Shown here piece by piece: positions 45,201-52,361 of a stretch of 64,000 bases of DNA. Every line of letters begins with the position of its first letter. The first letter of the stretch is position 1. The stretch comes from Coleofasciculus sp040219735 (GTDB lineage: Bacteria; Cyanobacteriota; Cyanobacteriia; Cyanobacteriales; Coleofasciculaceae), in the NCBI GenBank assembly GCA_040219735.1, contig JAVJRX010000131.1. The stretch is one strand, 5' to 3'. The notes under the pieces were generated by a model. The model made no database searches and was not told the origin of the DNA. It saw nothing but the letters and a program-made list of their open reading frames with translations. The position numbers were made by a program, and so were the translations under genes.

Positions 45201-46148
45201 TGATTTCTGAGTCGTCGCCTCTTCCAAGAGCAACCGTGCTAACGCCGTAGACTTTCCCGATCCGGGACGCCCAACTAACAAAACCTGCTCCTGGGCATAC
45301 TTACGCAGCCCTTCCAGCACCGAGAACCGCTCAACCTTCTTTTCCTGTGGCTGTTCTGGCTCCTCCTTTTTCACCCTCTGCACCATCAACCCAAAGTCAA
45401 AAATCGGTGTCACGTCCTGAGATTGCCGTTTTTTGCTTTCGGCATCGGTTAATGTGTAAAGCTGCCACCACTTCTCATACTTAGTGGTAACTGCGGTTAA
45501 ATAGGGCTGAACATCGATTTCAGTCTGCTTTAGAACTAAATCCCGCCAGCGGCGATCGCGTTGATGAAACTGCTGCTGAAACTCTCGCAATTGGGGAAAC
45601 TGCTCCAAAATCACGGTAGTTGGTACAGCGCCACCCCCCAAATCAAACGAGCGATCGCGGGTAAACTTAACAATCCCACAAACCTTACCTGTTCGCTGAT
45701 TCAGCAACGGTGCGCCACTCATCCCTGGTCGCACCTGTCCCAATTTAAACTTAATTAACCTTGGCTCATCCCCGGTTAAGCCTTCACAGTTAAACGTTAC
45801 CGGACAGCCATTGTCAAACTCTTGATCAGGATAACCGAATAGATAGAGCGGATCGCGGGATTTAATCTCCCCATCCAAATACACACAAGGCGGATCGGCA
45901 TCAGTGGGGAGCGTCACCCGCAACAGCGCTAAATCATAAGGATCAGGAAGCAATTCCTCTACCACCGCCTGTGACCAATTCTCCTGCATCTGCCAGCGTA
46001 CCTGAATCGGTTCACCTGCTGCCTTTTTCACCACATGAGCGCAAGTGAGAATCCATTCTGGAGCGACAAAAAAGCCTGTTCCCCAACCTCTACCAGGAAG
46101 GGAGAGCTTCACCGTGCATTGTTGCAACAGCTCCTCGACGCGACTCAT
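42300..46148 (-). CDS. Trypsin-like protease - NACHT NTPase - HEAT repeat protein (STAND conflict protein)
   Basis: 1282 residues. Residues 1-200 form a trypsin-like protease with the triad His38 (TCAHVV), Asp72 (YDLALL) and Ser144 (GMSGAPLL). A linker with YEKWWQLYTLTDA leads to a NACHT ATPase at about 285-620: Walker A GRPGSGKST with Lys299, Walker B LILFDGVNELPS, and sensor FTTRDLS. Residues about 705-1240 are 17 HEAT (PBS-lyase-like) units of 31 residues. The expected mechanism, by analogy to STAND immune proteins, is ligand sensing by HEAT repeats, NACHT oligomerisation and protease activation. A palindromic insertion of about 17 residues (328-346) lies in the NACHT domain. Translated 3 nt after the Trypco1 gene. 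Confidence 0.93.
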   Translation of the reverse strand: MSRVEELLQQCTVKLSLPGRGWGTGFFVAPEWILTCAHVVKKAAGEPIQVRWQMQENWSQAVVEELLPDPYDLALLRVTLPTDADPPCVYLDGEIKSRDPLYLFGYPDQEFDNGCPVTFNCEGLTGDEPRLIKFKLGQVRPGMSGAPLLNQRTGKVCGIVKFTRDRSFDLGGGAVPTTVILEQFPQLREFQQQFHQRDRRWRDLVLKQTEIDVQPYLTAVTTKYEKWWQLYTLTDAESKKRQSQDVTPIFDFGLMVQRVKKEEPEQPQEKKVERFSVLEGLRKYAQEQVLLVGRPGSGKSTALARLLLEEATTQKSEFLNNSDFSLCTQEALTPSPSPNSGRGESTRIPVLVELRYWQGSITQLILNAFTRHELPLTAAQLETVLSRSLILFDGVNELPSEEARSQLSDFRRNHPKVPMIFTTRDLSLGGDLGIEQKLEMQPLTPEQMQAFIRAYLPEQAEEMLRHLGDRLREFGQTPLLLWMLCGLFKQTNEIPENLGLVFRLFTQGYERNLKQDVVIESDRDWWKSVLQQLAWVMMQGETPTELRVGIAREEAVQAIAQFLNGKVAYGEDFARKCLRDLQKYHLIQAGTGNEELEFRHQLIQEYYAAEALRERLPTLSDGVLKREYLNYLKWTEPIALMLALVDDRRAVQVVQLALDVDWQLGARLAGEVKLEFQEQTVGYVEALDVPAWLKVPHLGETRSDSAIPALLQLVADSDSYVRGRAAYALGKIGSETAITGLLKLVADSDSYVRGRATDALGKIGPEKAILGLLQLVEHSNFRVRRSAAESLGKIGSERAIPTLIQLVQHSDYYVRRSAAESLGKIGSEAAIPTLLQLVKNSHSDVCRRAAAESLGKIGSEAAIPALLQLVKDSDYYVRGSAAEALGKIGWERVIPALLQLVQHSDSDVRWSAAEALGKIGSERAIPALLQLVQHSDSDVRRRTAEALGEIGSERAIPALLQLVADSHSDVRRRTADALGKIGSERAIPALLQLVADSHSDVRRSAVAALGKIGSEAAISALLQLVKDSDFYVRRSAVAALGKIGSETAIPALLQLVKDSDFYVRRIAAEALGKIGWERAIPSLLKLVEDSDSDVRRSAAEALGKIGWERAIPSLLKLVEDSDSDVRRSAAEALGKIGWERAIPSLLKLVEDSDSDVRRIAAEALDKIGWERAIPGLFKLVEDSNYYVRRIAAEALGKIGWERAIPSLLKLVEDSDSDVRKSATEALGNIAKKDTGAITQYLPHLLTLIPTDSGEDVLSVILAIQENCKFYNYEIWQEALSRG
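42453..44033. repeat. 93-bp tandem repeat array encoding HEAT units
   Basis: Seventeen head-to-tail units of about 93 bp (one has an extra codon). Neighbouring units around 42660-42935 are almost identical at the nucleotide level, including third positions, which points to recent duplication or gene conversion. Variation concentrates at a few codons per unit (SDSD / SDYY / SDFY / SHSD and RRS / RRI / RGS / RRR). Confidence 0.92.
45119..45144. repeat. Palindromic repeat inserted in frame in the NACHT domain
   Basis: CCCCTCTCCCA, loop GAAT, then TGGGAGAGGGG: a perfect 11-bp stem. With its flank it encodes LTPSPSPNSGRGES, a peptide typical of translated intergenic repeats. It lies between Walker A and the next strand of the ATPase. 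Confidence 0.85.
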
Positions 46149-46151
46149 GGT

Positions 46152-46472
46152 TTACGGTTTAGGTTGAGCTTCCCATTCCAACGTGATTTCCAGATTCGCT
46201 TTACCCGATCCTTTGACAATCACCGCCGTCAATTGTCCAGCCTCGATCGCCATTTCCATGCCAAATTTTACCGTCGCCTTCCTCGGTTTCGCTTTTTTCA
46301 GGGGTGCGGCGATCATCTGCACCACCCCCTCGATCGCATCAGCGACAGGCTGAAACTGCTTGGCGTCAAAGCTGACATCTTCTCGCCCCGTCGTTGTCAC
46401 CTCAAATTTCGCGATCGCCCCATTGGGAAGCTCAACTGGAACGGTGTCACTACGGGATTCGGCAAAGGTCAT
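46152..46472 (-). CDS. Trypco1-type (CU044_2847 family) small protein
   Basis: 106 residues. The pattern VPVELPNGAIAKFEV at the start, a central helix (FQPVADAIEGVVQMIAAPL) and the end ATVKFGMEMAIEAG followed by SGKANLEITLEW match the trypsin-co-occurring domain 1. That domain is known from genes next to trypsin-containing NTPase conflict systems. It lies 3 nt upstream of the trypsin-NACHT start, so the two are surely one operon, with a strong GAGGAG ribosome site before it. Probable partner, regulator or substrate of the protease; its exact role is unknown. Confidence 0.82.
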   Translation of the reverse strand: MTFAESRSDTVPVELPNGAIAKFEVTTTGREDVSFDAKQFQPVADAIEGVVQMIAAPLKKAKPRKATVKFGMEMAIEAGQLTAVIVKGSGKANLEITLEWEAQPKP

Positions 46473-46619
46473 TTCATTCTCCTCAATGGGAAATGTAAGG
46501 GCTAAGGTTCCCTGACTAAAAACTTGTTATCCCTATCTTACGCTGTTCGGCAGATAAACCTTAAGATCAACAATTGCGGAATCTTTGTAGTGCGAGCATC
46601 TTGCTCGCTAACGAGCATC

Positions 46620-46709
46620 GGGAGCATGTCAGAACACAAAATATTTTAGCAAAGCAAGGGTGTTGGGTTTCGTTCCTCAACCCAACCTACTTGCGTTGAC
46701 ATACACCCC
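46620..46709. mobile_element. MITE-like element, GGGAGCATGTCA family, second copy
   Basis: Starts GGGAGCATGTCAG, contains GTTGGGTTTCGTTCCTCAA and AACCCAACCTAC, and ends TTGACATACACCC. It is shorter and less symmetrical than the copy at 30529-30652. It lies upstream of the Trypco1-NACHT operon. Confidence 0.65.
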
Positions 46710-46790
46710 GAGCATCTTCCTCGCTACTCATACTATAAATTTGCAACAGTAGACTTAAAATAGTCATCACTTGGGTGATATGGCAACTCT

Positions 46791-47036
46791 GACTCAGATT
46801 CGGGAAAGCAAATTTATGCCAACTTAGAAATTCCCGAATACTGGGTGATTGATGTGTCAGCCGCTAGGGTGATAGCATTTTGTCTGTAAGCTGATGGTCG
46901 ATATCAACAAAGTGAAGTCTCTAGGGCATTGGATGGGTTAGAGATCGCGTTAGTTGAACAAACCTTTGCCCGTCTTGAACAGGAAACCAACGGCGCGGCG
47001 GCTGTTTGGTTTGCCCAGCAGATTCCTAATCTCTAG
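46791..47036 (+). pseudogene. Uma2 family relic (C-terminal part with an internal stop)
   Basis: The frame ending at TAG 47034-47036 reads GKQIYANLEIPEYWVIDVS, then an in-frame TAA at 46887, then ADGRYQQSEVSRALDGLEIAL and a C-terminus ending WFAQQIPNL. This is the standard C-terminal half of Uma2/DUF820 proteins. The N-terminal half with the PD motif is missing. A decayed copy. Confidence 0.78.
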
Positions 47037-47070
47037 AATATGCTTTCAATAATCCGATTATCTACGATGA

Positions 47071-47460
47071 TTAATCCCAGATGCGCTTGACTGGATAAGC
47101 ATCAAATACCCCATCTCTACTCATAATTGGTATATTTTCTGCAATAGCTTGTGCAATGAGAAGTCTATCGAAAGGATCATTATGATGAAACGGTAAATTT
47201 GAAATTATTCCCAGATGAGTTAACTGAATAGAAAGCAATGCAAAGTCCTCCAAGTTTATCTTTTGCGTAATGTAATTTTCAAGGGGAACTAAAAGAGTTA
47301 ATTTTCCTTTGCTTTGTTTAATTGCCATTTCCCAGACGCTGGCAATACTAATAAATTTTTCATGATTAGTATCTTCCATCAGTTCGCGGACAGTATTGCT
47401 GAGATTAGATTGACCAGAAAAGAACCAAATCAGAGCATGAGTATCCAGAATAAATTTCAT
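47071..47460 (-). CDS. vapC: PIN-domain toxin (VapC-like ribonuclease)
   Basis: 129 residues. PIN fold with the acidic residues in place: Asp6 (ILDTHALIW), Glu in SVWEMAIK, and Asp in HNDPFDRLLIAQA and SRDGVFD. Type II toxins of this kind cleave RNA. The start overlaps the upstream antitoxin stop (TAATG), giving translational coupling in the usual antitoxin-first order. Confidence 0.9.
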   Translation of the reverse strand: MKFILDTHALIWFFSGQSNLSNTVRELMEDTNHEKFISIASVWEMAIKQSKGKLTLLVPLENYITQKINLEDFALLSIQLTHLGIISNLPFHHNDPFDRLLIAQAIAENIPIMSRDGVFDAYPVKRIWD

Positions 47461-47684
47461 TAATAATCTTTAAAGTCTTCCAAGGGTTCATCAAAGTCAT
47501 CGGTTATGGAGATCATCCCCTTGTCACTACCAAAAAGGGGGGGTCTTTTTTGTCGAGAATACGGCGATACTAATTTAACCATTGGCAGGTCATTCTTGGT
47601 AATCATAATTTCTGTACCAAGTGAGGCATTTTCAAGGAGTTGATTAATTTTTTGCAGGGCTTGATTGATATCTATTGTTTCCAT
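47460..47684 (-). CDS. Antitoxin of the Phd/YefM type
   Basis: 74 residues. The N-terminal METIDINQALQKINQLLENA with the strand EIMITKNDLPMVKLVSP is the Phd/YefM DNA-binding fold. The C-terminal acidic tail (ISITDDFDEPLEDFKDY) would bind the toxin. It autoregulates such operons in known cases. The overlap with the toxin is 1 nt. Confidence 0.87.
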   Translation of the reverse strand: METIDINQALQKINQLLENASLGTEIMITKNDLPMVKLVSPYSRQKRPPLFGSDKGMISITDDFDEPLEDFKDY

Positions 47685-47912
47685 AGATAAATCCTCTTTT
47701 TTCTAAGGTTAAATTCTACCATTTATTTCCCAACTGAAGCAGGTCGAATGCGTTACTGCGGCTGAACTGTAACGGAAATAAAATAGCATAGACTACAGTA
47801 TATACGTTACCCATAATCGGACATAATCGCAATACATTTCGTCACCGAAGAGCGCACAATGGGGGTGTGCGCCTCTACAATGCTAATCCATCAAATTAGG
47901 TGTGCCACGCTA

Positions 47913-48172
47913 CTACTGAGTTTCCTGTAAAACGTGGTGAATCAAATCAGCCGCTAGCTGGAGTTTATCTCGGTTGGTAAGAGCCTCAAAGTTTACTGTT
48001 GCAACAGATGGCATCAGGGATATTGGCGAAGTTTGTGAGGTAGTGGATAATTCCAATGTCTCGTAAAAATAGTCAATAGGCTTTCGGTAGACTCCGGCGA
48101 ATGCGGGTAACTCCCTCTCAGCATCTACTTTACGTTTCCCATTTTCGATATAAGACAGGATTTGCTGACTCA
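47913..48172 (-). pseudogene. XRE-family regulator relic, 5' end lost at a palindromic repeat
   Basis: The frame reads LSQQILSYIENGKRKVDAE then AFAGVYRKPIDYFYE, the recognition helix and fourth helix of an XRE/Cro helix-turn-helix, followed by about 55 residues to the TAG at 47913. The first two helices and a start codon are missing. The homology stops exactly where the GGGCGGGTTT element at 48173 begins. The rest of the 559-bp gap 47685-48243 shows no gene. Confidence 0.75.
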
Positions 48173-48235
48173 GGGCGGGTTTTGTTATTTATTTATCTGT
48201 GACTAGCTAAGTTAGTGACTAAACCCGCCCCTACA
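48173..48235. repeat. Palindromic element, GGGCGGGTTT family
   Basis: AGGGCGGGTTTT and AAACCCGCCCCTAC flank about 38 bp. It joins the XRE relic and sits 9 nt past the metal permease stop. Confidence 0.85.
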
Positions 48236-48243
48236 GATTCATT

Positions 48244-49131
48244 TCATCGCCATAATCCCTTAATTTCCCGCCAAATCTGTGACTGATTAGACTGAACTCT
48301 TGGATGAGTCAAAACTCCCTGACTCGGACTAAATAAAAACGCCAGCATAAAAAATCCAAACGTGACTAATACAATAGCAGGACCTGACGGTAAGTTGAAA
48401 AAATAGCTCAAATACATACCACTGATACTGGCAACTACGCCAATTCCTGAACCTAAAAGCATCATCTGGTGTAACCTTGTCACCAATAAATAAGCCGTCG
48501 CCCCTGGTGTAATTAGCATGGCTAAGACCAAAATTACCCCAACGGCTTTGAGACTGGCTACAATTGTTAGGGCAATCAAAATCATTAAACCAAAGTTGAG
48601 CAAGTTTGTTGGTAATCCCGCCGCTTTTGCGCCTACGGGGTCAAAGGTATAAAACATCAATTCTTTATACAGCAATAAAACAATGGCGAGGACAATGGCG
48701 GTAATAATGGCTGTATTAATCACTTCCTCTCCCGTAACACTGAGGATATTACCAAATAAAAAGTGATTTAGGTCAATCTTATTGTCTTTTTGAATAACTG
48801 TGATTAAAGTAATACCGAGGGCAAAGAAGGCGGAAAAGACAATTCCCATCGCCGCATCTTCTTTAATCTGCGATCGCGTCCTGATCCAGGTAATCACGAT
48901 TGTACTGACAATACCTGCCAAAAACGCCCCCAGAAAGATATCCACGCCCACGATATAGGCGATCGCTAATCCCGGTAATACGGAATGACTAATCGCGTCA
49001 CCGAGTAAGGCGAGGCGTTGTACCATGAGGTAACTTCCCACCGAGGCGCAGACGATTCCCACTAAGACGGCTGTCATTAGCGATCGCTGCATAAAGCTGT
49101 ATTGCAAAGGTTCAATTAAAAGGTCAAGCAT
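48244..49131 (-). CDS. mntB: Mn/Zn-type ABC transporter permease
   Basis: 295 residues with about eight hydrophobic segments. ABC-3 family permease (MntB/ZnuB/SitC-like): GDAISHSVLPGLAIAYIVG near the start and VGVILVLAMLITPGATAYLL in the C-terminal third are diagnostic. Imports divalent metal with the ATPase and binding protein encoded next door. Manganese is preferred over zinc because the binding protein lacks a His-rich loop; this is inference. The gene follows the ATPase with a 130-nt gap filled by a repeat element. Confidence 0.9.
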   Translation of the reverse strand: MLDLLIEPLQYSFMQRSLMTAVLVGIVCASVGSYLMVQRLALLGDAISHSVLPGLAIAYIVGVDIFLGAFLAGIVSTIVITWIRTRSQIKEDAAMGIVFSAFFALGITLITVIQKDNKIDLNHFLFGNILSVTGEEVINTAIITAIVLAIVLLLYKELMFYTFDPVGAKAAGLPTNLLNFGLMILIALTIVASLKAVGVILVLAMLITPGATAYLLVTRLHQMMLLGSGIGVVASISGMYLSYFFNLPSGPAIVLVTFGFFMLAFLFSPSQGVLTHPRVQSNQSQIWREIKGLWR

Positions 49132-49186
49132 GATTTGTCATTTGTTGATGTCATTTGTCATTTGTTAAATACCTAAAACGTTAGCC

Positions 49187-49249
49187 AGGGCGGGTTTTGT
49201 AGAAACGTTAACAAAAACAATCAATTTTAATCCCTAAACCCGCCCCTAC
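49187..49249. repeat. Palindromic element, GGGCGGGTTT family
   Basis: AGGGCGGGTTTT and AAACCCGCCCCTAC separated by about 37 bp, inserted between the ATPase and permease genes of the metal transporter. A heptamer tract (TCATTTG units, 49136-49166) lies beside it. Confidence 0.85.
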
Positions 49250-49261
49250 ACAATTCAAACA

Positions 49262-50056
49262 TTAAGCAGCGTCTGAGAAAAATACGACTTGACCCCCATA
49301 AGCACGTTGTAGGTTATTTGCCTGCATTACCTGGTGGCGGGAACCTGAGGCAATTAATTCCCGATTCAATAAAATTAAATCATCAAAATTTGTAATCGCT
49401 TCCCCTAAATCATGATGAACCACTAACACGGTTTTCCCGGAATCGGCTAATTCGTGGAGAATCTCAAAAATAATGGCTTCGGTTTTTTTATCGATTCCCG
49501 CCATGGGTTCGTCAAAACAGAAAATATCGGCTTGTTCAGCTAACGCTTTGGCGAGAAAGACGCGCTGCTGCTGTCCCCCCGATAATTGACCGATGGGGCG
49601 ATCGCGAAATTCACTCATACCCACCCGCGCTAACGATTGGGCGGCGATGCGTCGGGATACGCTGGAGAAACGCCGAAACCATCCCGTCTTGCGTATCCGC
49701 CCCATTAATACCACATCCCACACCGTTGCGGGGTAAGTCCAATCAATCTGCGATCGCTGGGGTACATAAGCTACTCTGTCTAATTGATCCATCATGGGTT
49801 TCCCCTGATACATCGCTGTACCACAGCTTGTCTGCACTAACCCTAGCATCGCTTTCATCAGCGTACTTTTTCCCGCGCCATTGGGACCAATAATTCCCGT
49901 CAGTCGCCCCGGTTGAATCTGACAGGTGATATCCTTTAGCGCTTCGACGAGGCGGTACTGCACACTAAGGTGTCCAATCCTCAGGGGTTCCTGGCGGACG
50001 ATGGCGCGATCGCGCTGGGGGTTGTGGTTGTTGCTATTCAAGATAACCATTGACAT
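49262..50056 (-). CDS. mntA: Mn/Zn-type ABC transporter ATP-binding protein
   Basis: 264 residues from the ATG at 50056. Walker A GPNGAGKST, Q-loop YVPQRSQ, signature LSGGQQQRVFLAKALA, Walker B IFCFDEPMAGID and switch His in VVHHDL are all present. The PQRSQIDWTYP stretch is typical of the metal-uptake (MntA/ZnuC) branch. The start region is divergent from the binding-protein gene with about 90 AT-rich bases between them. Confidence 0.92.
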   Translation of the reverse strand: MSMVILNSNNHNPQRDRAIVRQEPLRIGHLSVQYRLVEALKDITCQIQPGRLTGIIGPNGAGKSTLMKAMLGLVQTSCGTAMYQGKPMMDQLDRVAYVPQRSQIDWTYPATVWDVVLMGRIRKTGWFRRFSSVSRRIAAQSLARVGMSEFRDRPIGQLSGGQQQRVFLAKALAEQADIFCFDEPMAGIDKKTEAIIFEILHELADSGKTVLVVHHDLGEAITNFDDLILLNRELIASGSRHQVMQANNLQRAYGGQVVFFSDAA

Positions 50057-50149
50057 GATCAAACCAGAGAGATTTTAAAAAATGAAACAATTATGAAAAT
50101 ATTGTATCCTCAAAAATGAAAACAATATGAGAATCAATATATAAACTAA
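50057..50149. promoter_or_regulatory. Divergent promoter region of the metal uptake genes
   Basis: About 90 bp, very AT-rich, containing TGAAAATATTGTATCCTCA and TGAAAACAATATGAGAATCA. These are two similar blocks that might be sites for a Fur/Zur-type or Mn-responsive regulator. No block is a clean palindrome, so the operator call is tentative; the promoter role follows from the divergent layout. Confidence 0.4.
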
Positions 50150-51235
50150 ATGAACGTAATTACTCACTCGCAGGGTAGAACTCAGTTGCAGGGATGCAGA
50201 GGTGCAAGGGTGCAGGGGTGTACAGATGTAGGGGCGGGTTCGACTGATAACGTTAGTTGGGTTGAGGAACGAAACCCAACCTACAACCGTGGCATACTTA
50301 AATTAGCTGGGGTGATTCTGGGACTTTGGATCAGTGGCTGTGAGGCGACAAATCCAAATCTTTCAGGAACCGATGCAGAGGACAAACCTAACGTTGTCGC
50401 CACAAGTACCATTATCGCCGACTGGACAGAACAAGTCGGGGGAGATGAGATTGAACTAACTGGAATCCTCGAACCCGGTGCTGATCCTCACATTTACGAA
50501 CCCGTACCCGCTGATACAATTGCCTTAGAACAAGCGGATCTAATTCTCTACAACGGTTATAACTTAGAACCGGGACTGATTAAACTGATGCAGTCGGCGG
50601 GGGTAAATGCCAAAACCTTTGCTGTTGGGGAAGTTGTAACGCCATTAGATTTTGAGTATCAGGGAAAAAAGGAACCCGATCCTCATGTTTGGGGAGATGC
50701 AGATCATGGGATTAAAATGGTTAATGCGATACGCGATCGCTTAATTGAACTTTCACCGGAAGACAAAGACAAATTTACCGCCAACGCCGCCAAACTCACG
50801 GCTGAATTGGAACAGGTTGATACGTGGATTACTCAACAGATTCAAACCATACCTGCTAATCAGCGTAAACTTGTAACCACCCATGACGCCTTTCAATATT
50901 ATGCTCAAGCCTATGGATTAGAAGTAATTGGTACTCTGATTGGTATTAGCACCGAAGAACAACCCAGCGCCCAAACCGTGAAAACCCTATCCGATGCGGT
51001 AAAAGAAGCAGGCGTTCCCGCTATTTTTGCCGAAACCACGATTAACTCCGCCCTGATTAAAACGGTTGCAGCAGAAGCGGGAGTCAAATTACCACCATCC
51101 GAACTTTATTCTGATTCCCTCGGCGCACCCGGAAGTGAAGCGGATACTTATGTCAAAATGCTGATTACTAATACCCGTACTATTGTAGAAGCCTTGGGGG
51201 GCGATTATCAAGCATTTCTAAACGGGGGCAATTAA
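50150..51235 (+). CDS. mntC: Metal ABC transporter substrate-binding lipoprotein, N-terminus extended by repeats
   Basis: 361 residues. Cluster A-I metal-binding protein (MntC/ZnuA/PsaA): GADPHIYEPVP, LILYNGYNLEPG, PDPHVWGD, VTTHDAFQYYA and AETTINSAL supply the two His and acidic ligands. No His-rich zinc loop is seen. The lipobox LWISGC comes only at about residue 63. The first 45 residues translate a minisatellite (CAGGGRTGCA-like) and a GGGCGGGTT plus GTTGGGTTGAGG palindrome. No ATG, GTG or TTG lies between these repeats and the signal helix, so the long start seems real. Divergent from mntA. Confidence 0.88.
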   Translation: MNVITHSQGRTQLQGCRGARVQGCTDVGAGSTDNVSWVEERNPTYNRGILKLAGVILGLWISGCEATNPNLSGTDAEDKPNVVATSTIIADWTEQVGGDEIELTGILEPGADPHIYEPVPADTIALEQADLILYNGYNLEPGLIKLMQSAGVNAKTFAVGEVVTPLDFEYQGKKEPDPHVWGDADHGIKMVNAIRDRLIELSPEDKDKFTANAAKLTAELEQVDTWITQQIQTIPANQRKLVTTHDAFQYYAQAYGLEVIGTLIGISTEEQPSAQTVKTLSDAVKEAGVPAIFAETTINSALIKTVAAEAGVKLPPSELYSDSLGAPGSEADTYVKMLITNTRTIVEALGGDYQAFLNGGN

Positions 51236-51334
51236 TGTTAACGGTGGAGATCGTCATTCGTCTTATGTCTATTGTCCCATTACCCGCCCCTACAATTGTC
51301 CCATTAACCGCCCCTACAAATGACATAAGACAAT

Positions 51335-52186
51335 TTAACGCCGTCTCCTTCCCGTCGAACGCTGACGGCTGCCAGAACTGCTACCAAAACCACCGGAACG
51401 ATTCCTGCGCGTCGAATCAGATTTATTAGAAGGGCGCAAATTACTAGACCCGAAACCTGAACCTGTCGCCCGATTACCTTTTTGGCGATTTTTGTCAGCC
51501 GTTGCAGATGTATCAGATGAGCGTCTTAATTGACCTGTACTGCGGAAGGCTTGACGATTTTTTACCGCAGGTGGTGGTTGATTATGACGGGCTTGATATC
51601 GGTCTACCGCTTGCGAGTAGGTGCTTCCATATCCACCATATCCAGTCATTATCCCACCCGGTTGATAAACAGGGGGTACATAATAGCTGGGTCGAAATAA
51701 TAAACTCCCCAAGGCTTGACCCGCTATAGCGCCTGCAAATGGTGTCCAGAAACTGGATTCCCGCCGCACAATTACGGTTTCCGGTTGACCCGTTTGAGTA
51801 TTCGTTTGGGTTTCGGTAACGTTATGGACATATTCAATCCGAAAGTCCTCACTCAAGTACATATCGGCTTGACCATTTTCGATCTGCAAATAAGCCTTTT
51901 TACCCGCCGCTATTTCCTCATCGGTTAGACGGGCTAATCGCAAATCTGGACTACGAAAAACAGGGGGTGTACCGGCTGGCGTATTCAGCAACATCAGGTT
52001 ATATTCACCACTGACATCATCGTAAGTGGCTTGTTGAACCGGATATTTCCCATTACTAAACTGCTGGGCATTTGAGGTAACATTTACCGTCTGATTTGGA
52101 GTTTGGGTGACGGAAGGCGAACCACAAGCTAGGGTGGTTAGACACAATGCCAAAGACATGAAAATGATGATAAATTTTCGCAGCAT
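51335..52186 (-). CDS. Lipoprotein with Gly/Ser/Arg-rich tail, function unknown
   Basis: 283 residues. A signal peptide with lipobox LTTLACGS (Cys at about 21) indicates a lipid-anchored extracytoplasmic protein. The middle part (about 45-150) is beta-rich. A Gly/Ala-rich segment (FAGAIAGQALGSLLF) follows, then Tyr/Pro-rich and low-complexity Ser/Arg/Gly stretches ending RRRR. It resembles uncharacterised cyanobacterial proteins. Downstream (51264-51320) lie two direct copies of ATTGTCCCATTA plus CCGCCCCTACAA. Confidence 0.65.
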   Translation of the reverse strand: MLRKFIIIFMSLALCLTTLACGSPSVTQTPNQTVNVTSNAQQFSNGKYPVQQATYDDVSGEYNLMLLNTPAGTPPVFRSPDLRLARLTDEEIAAGKKAYLQIENGQADMYLSEDFRIEYVHNVTETQTNTQTGQPETVIVRRESSFWTPFAGAIAGQALGSLLFRPSYYVPPVYQPGGIMTGYGGYGSTYSQAVDRYQARHNQPPPAVKNRQAFRSTGQLRRSSDTSATADKNRQKGNRATGSGFGSSNLRPSNKSDSTRRNRSGGFGSSSGSRQRSTGRRRR

Positions 52187-52361
52187 ATCAGAAAATTATT
52201 GAATTGGGTGATTCATTGGCAACTGTGAACAGATTAATCTGAAATAATAGTATCATTGGTGGTACTATTACACCTTAGCTTAATTACCCCAGTTGATTAG
52301 ATATTCCGGAAAAGTCATTGAGCCGGATTCAGCTTATCCCAGGGGCTGATAAAATAACAGA

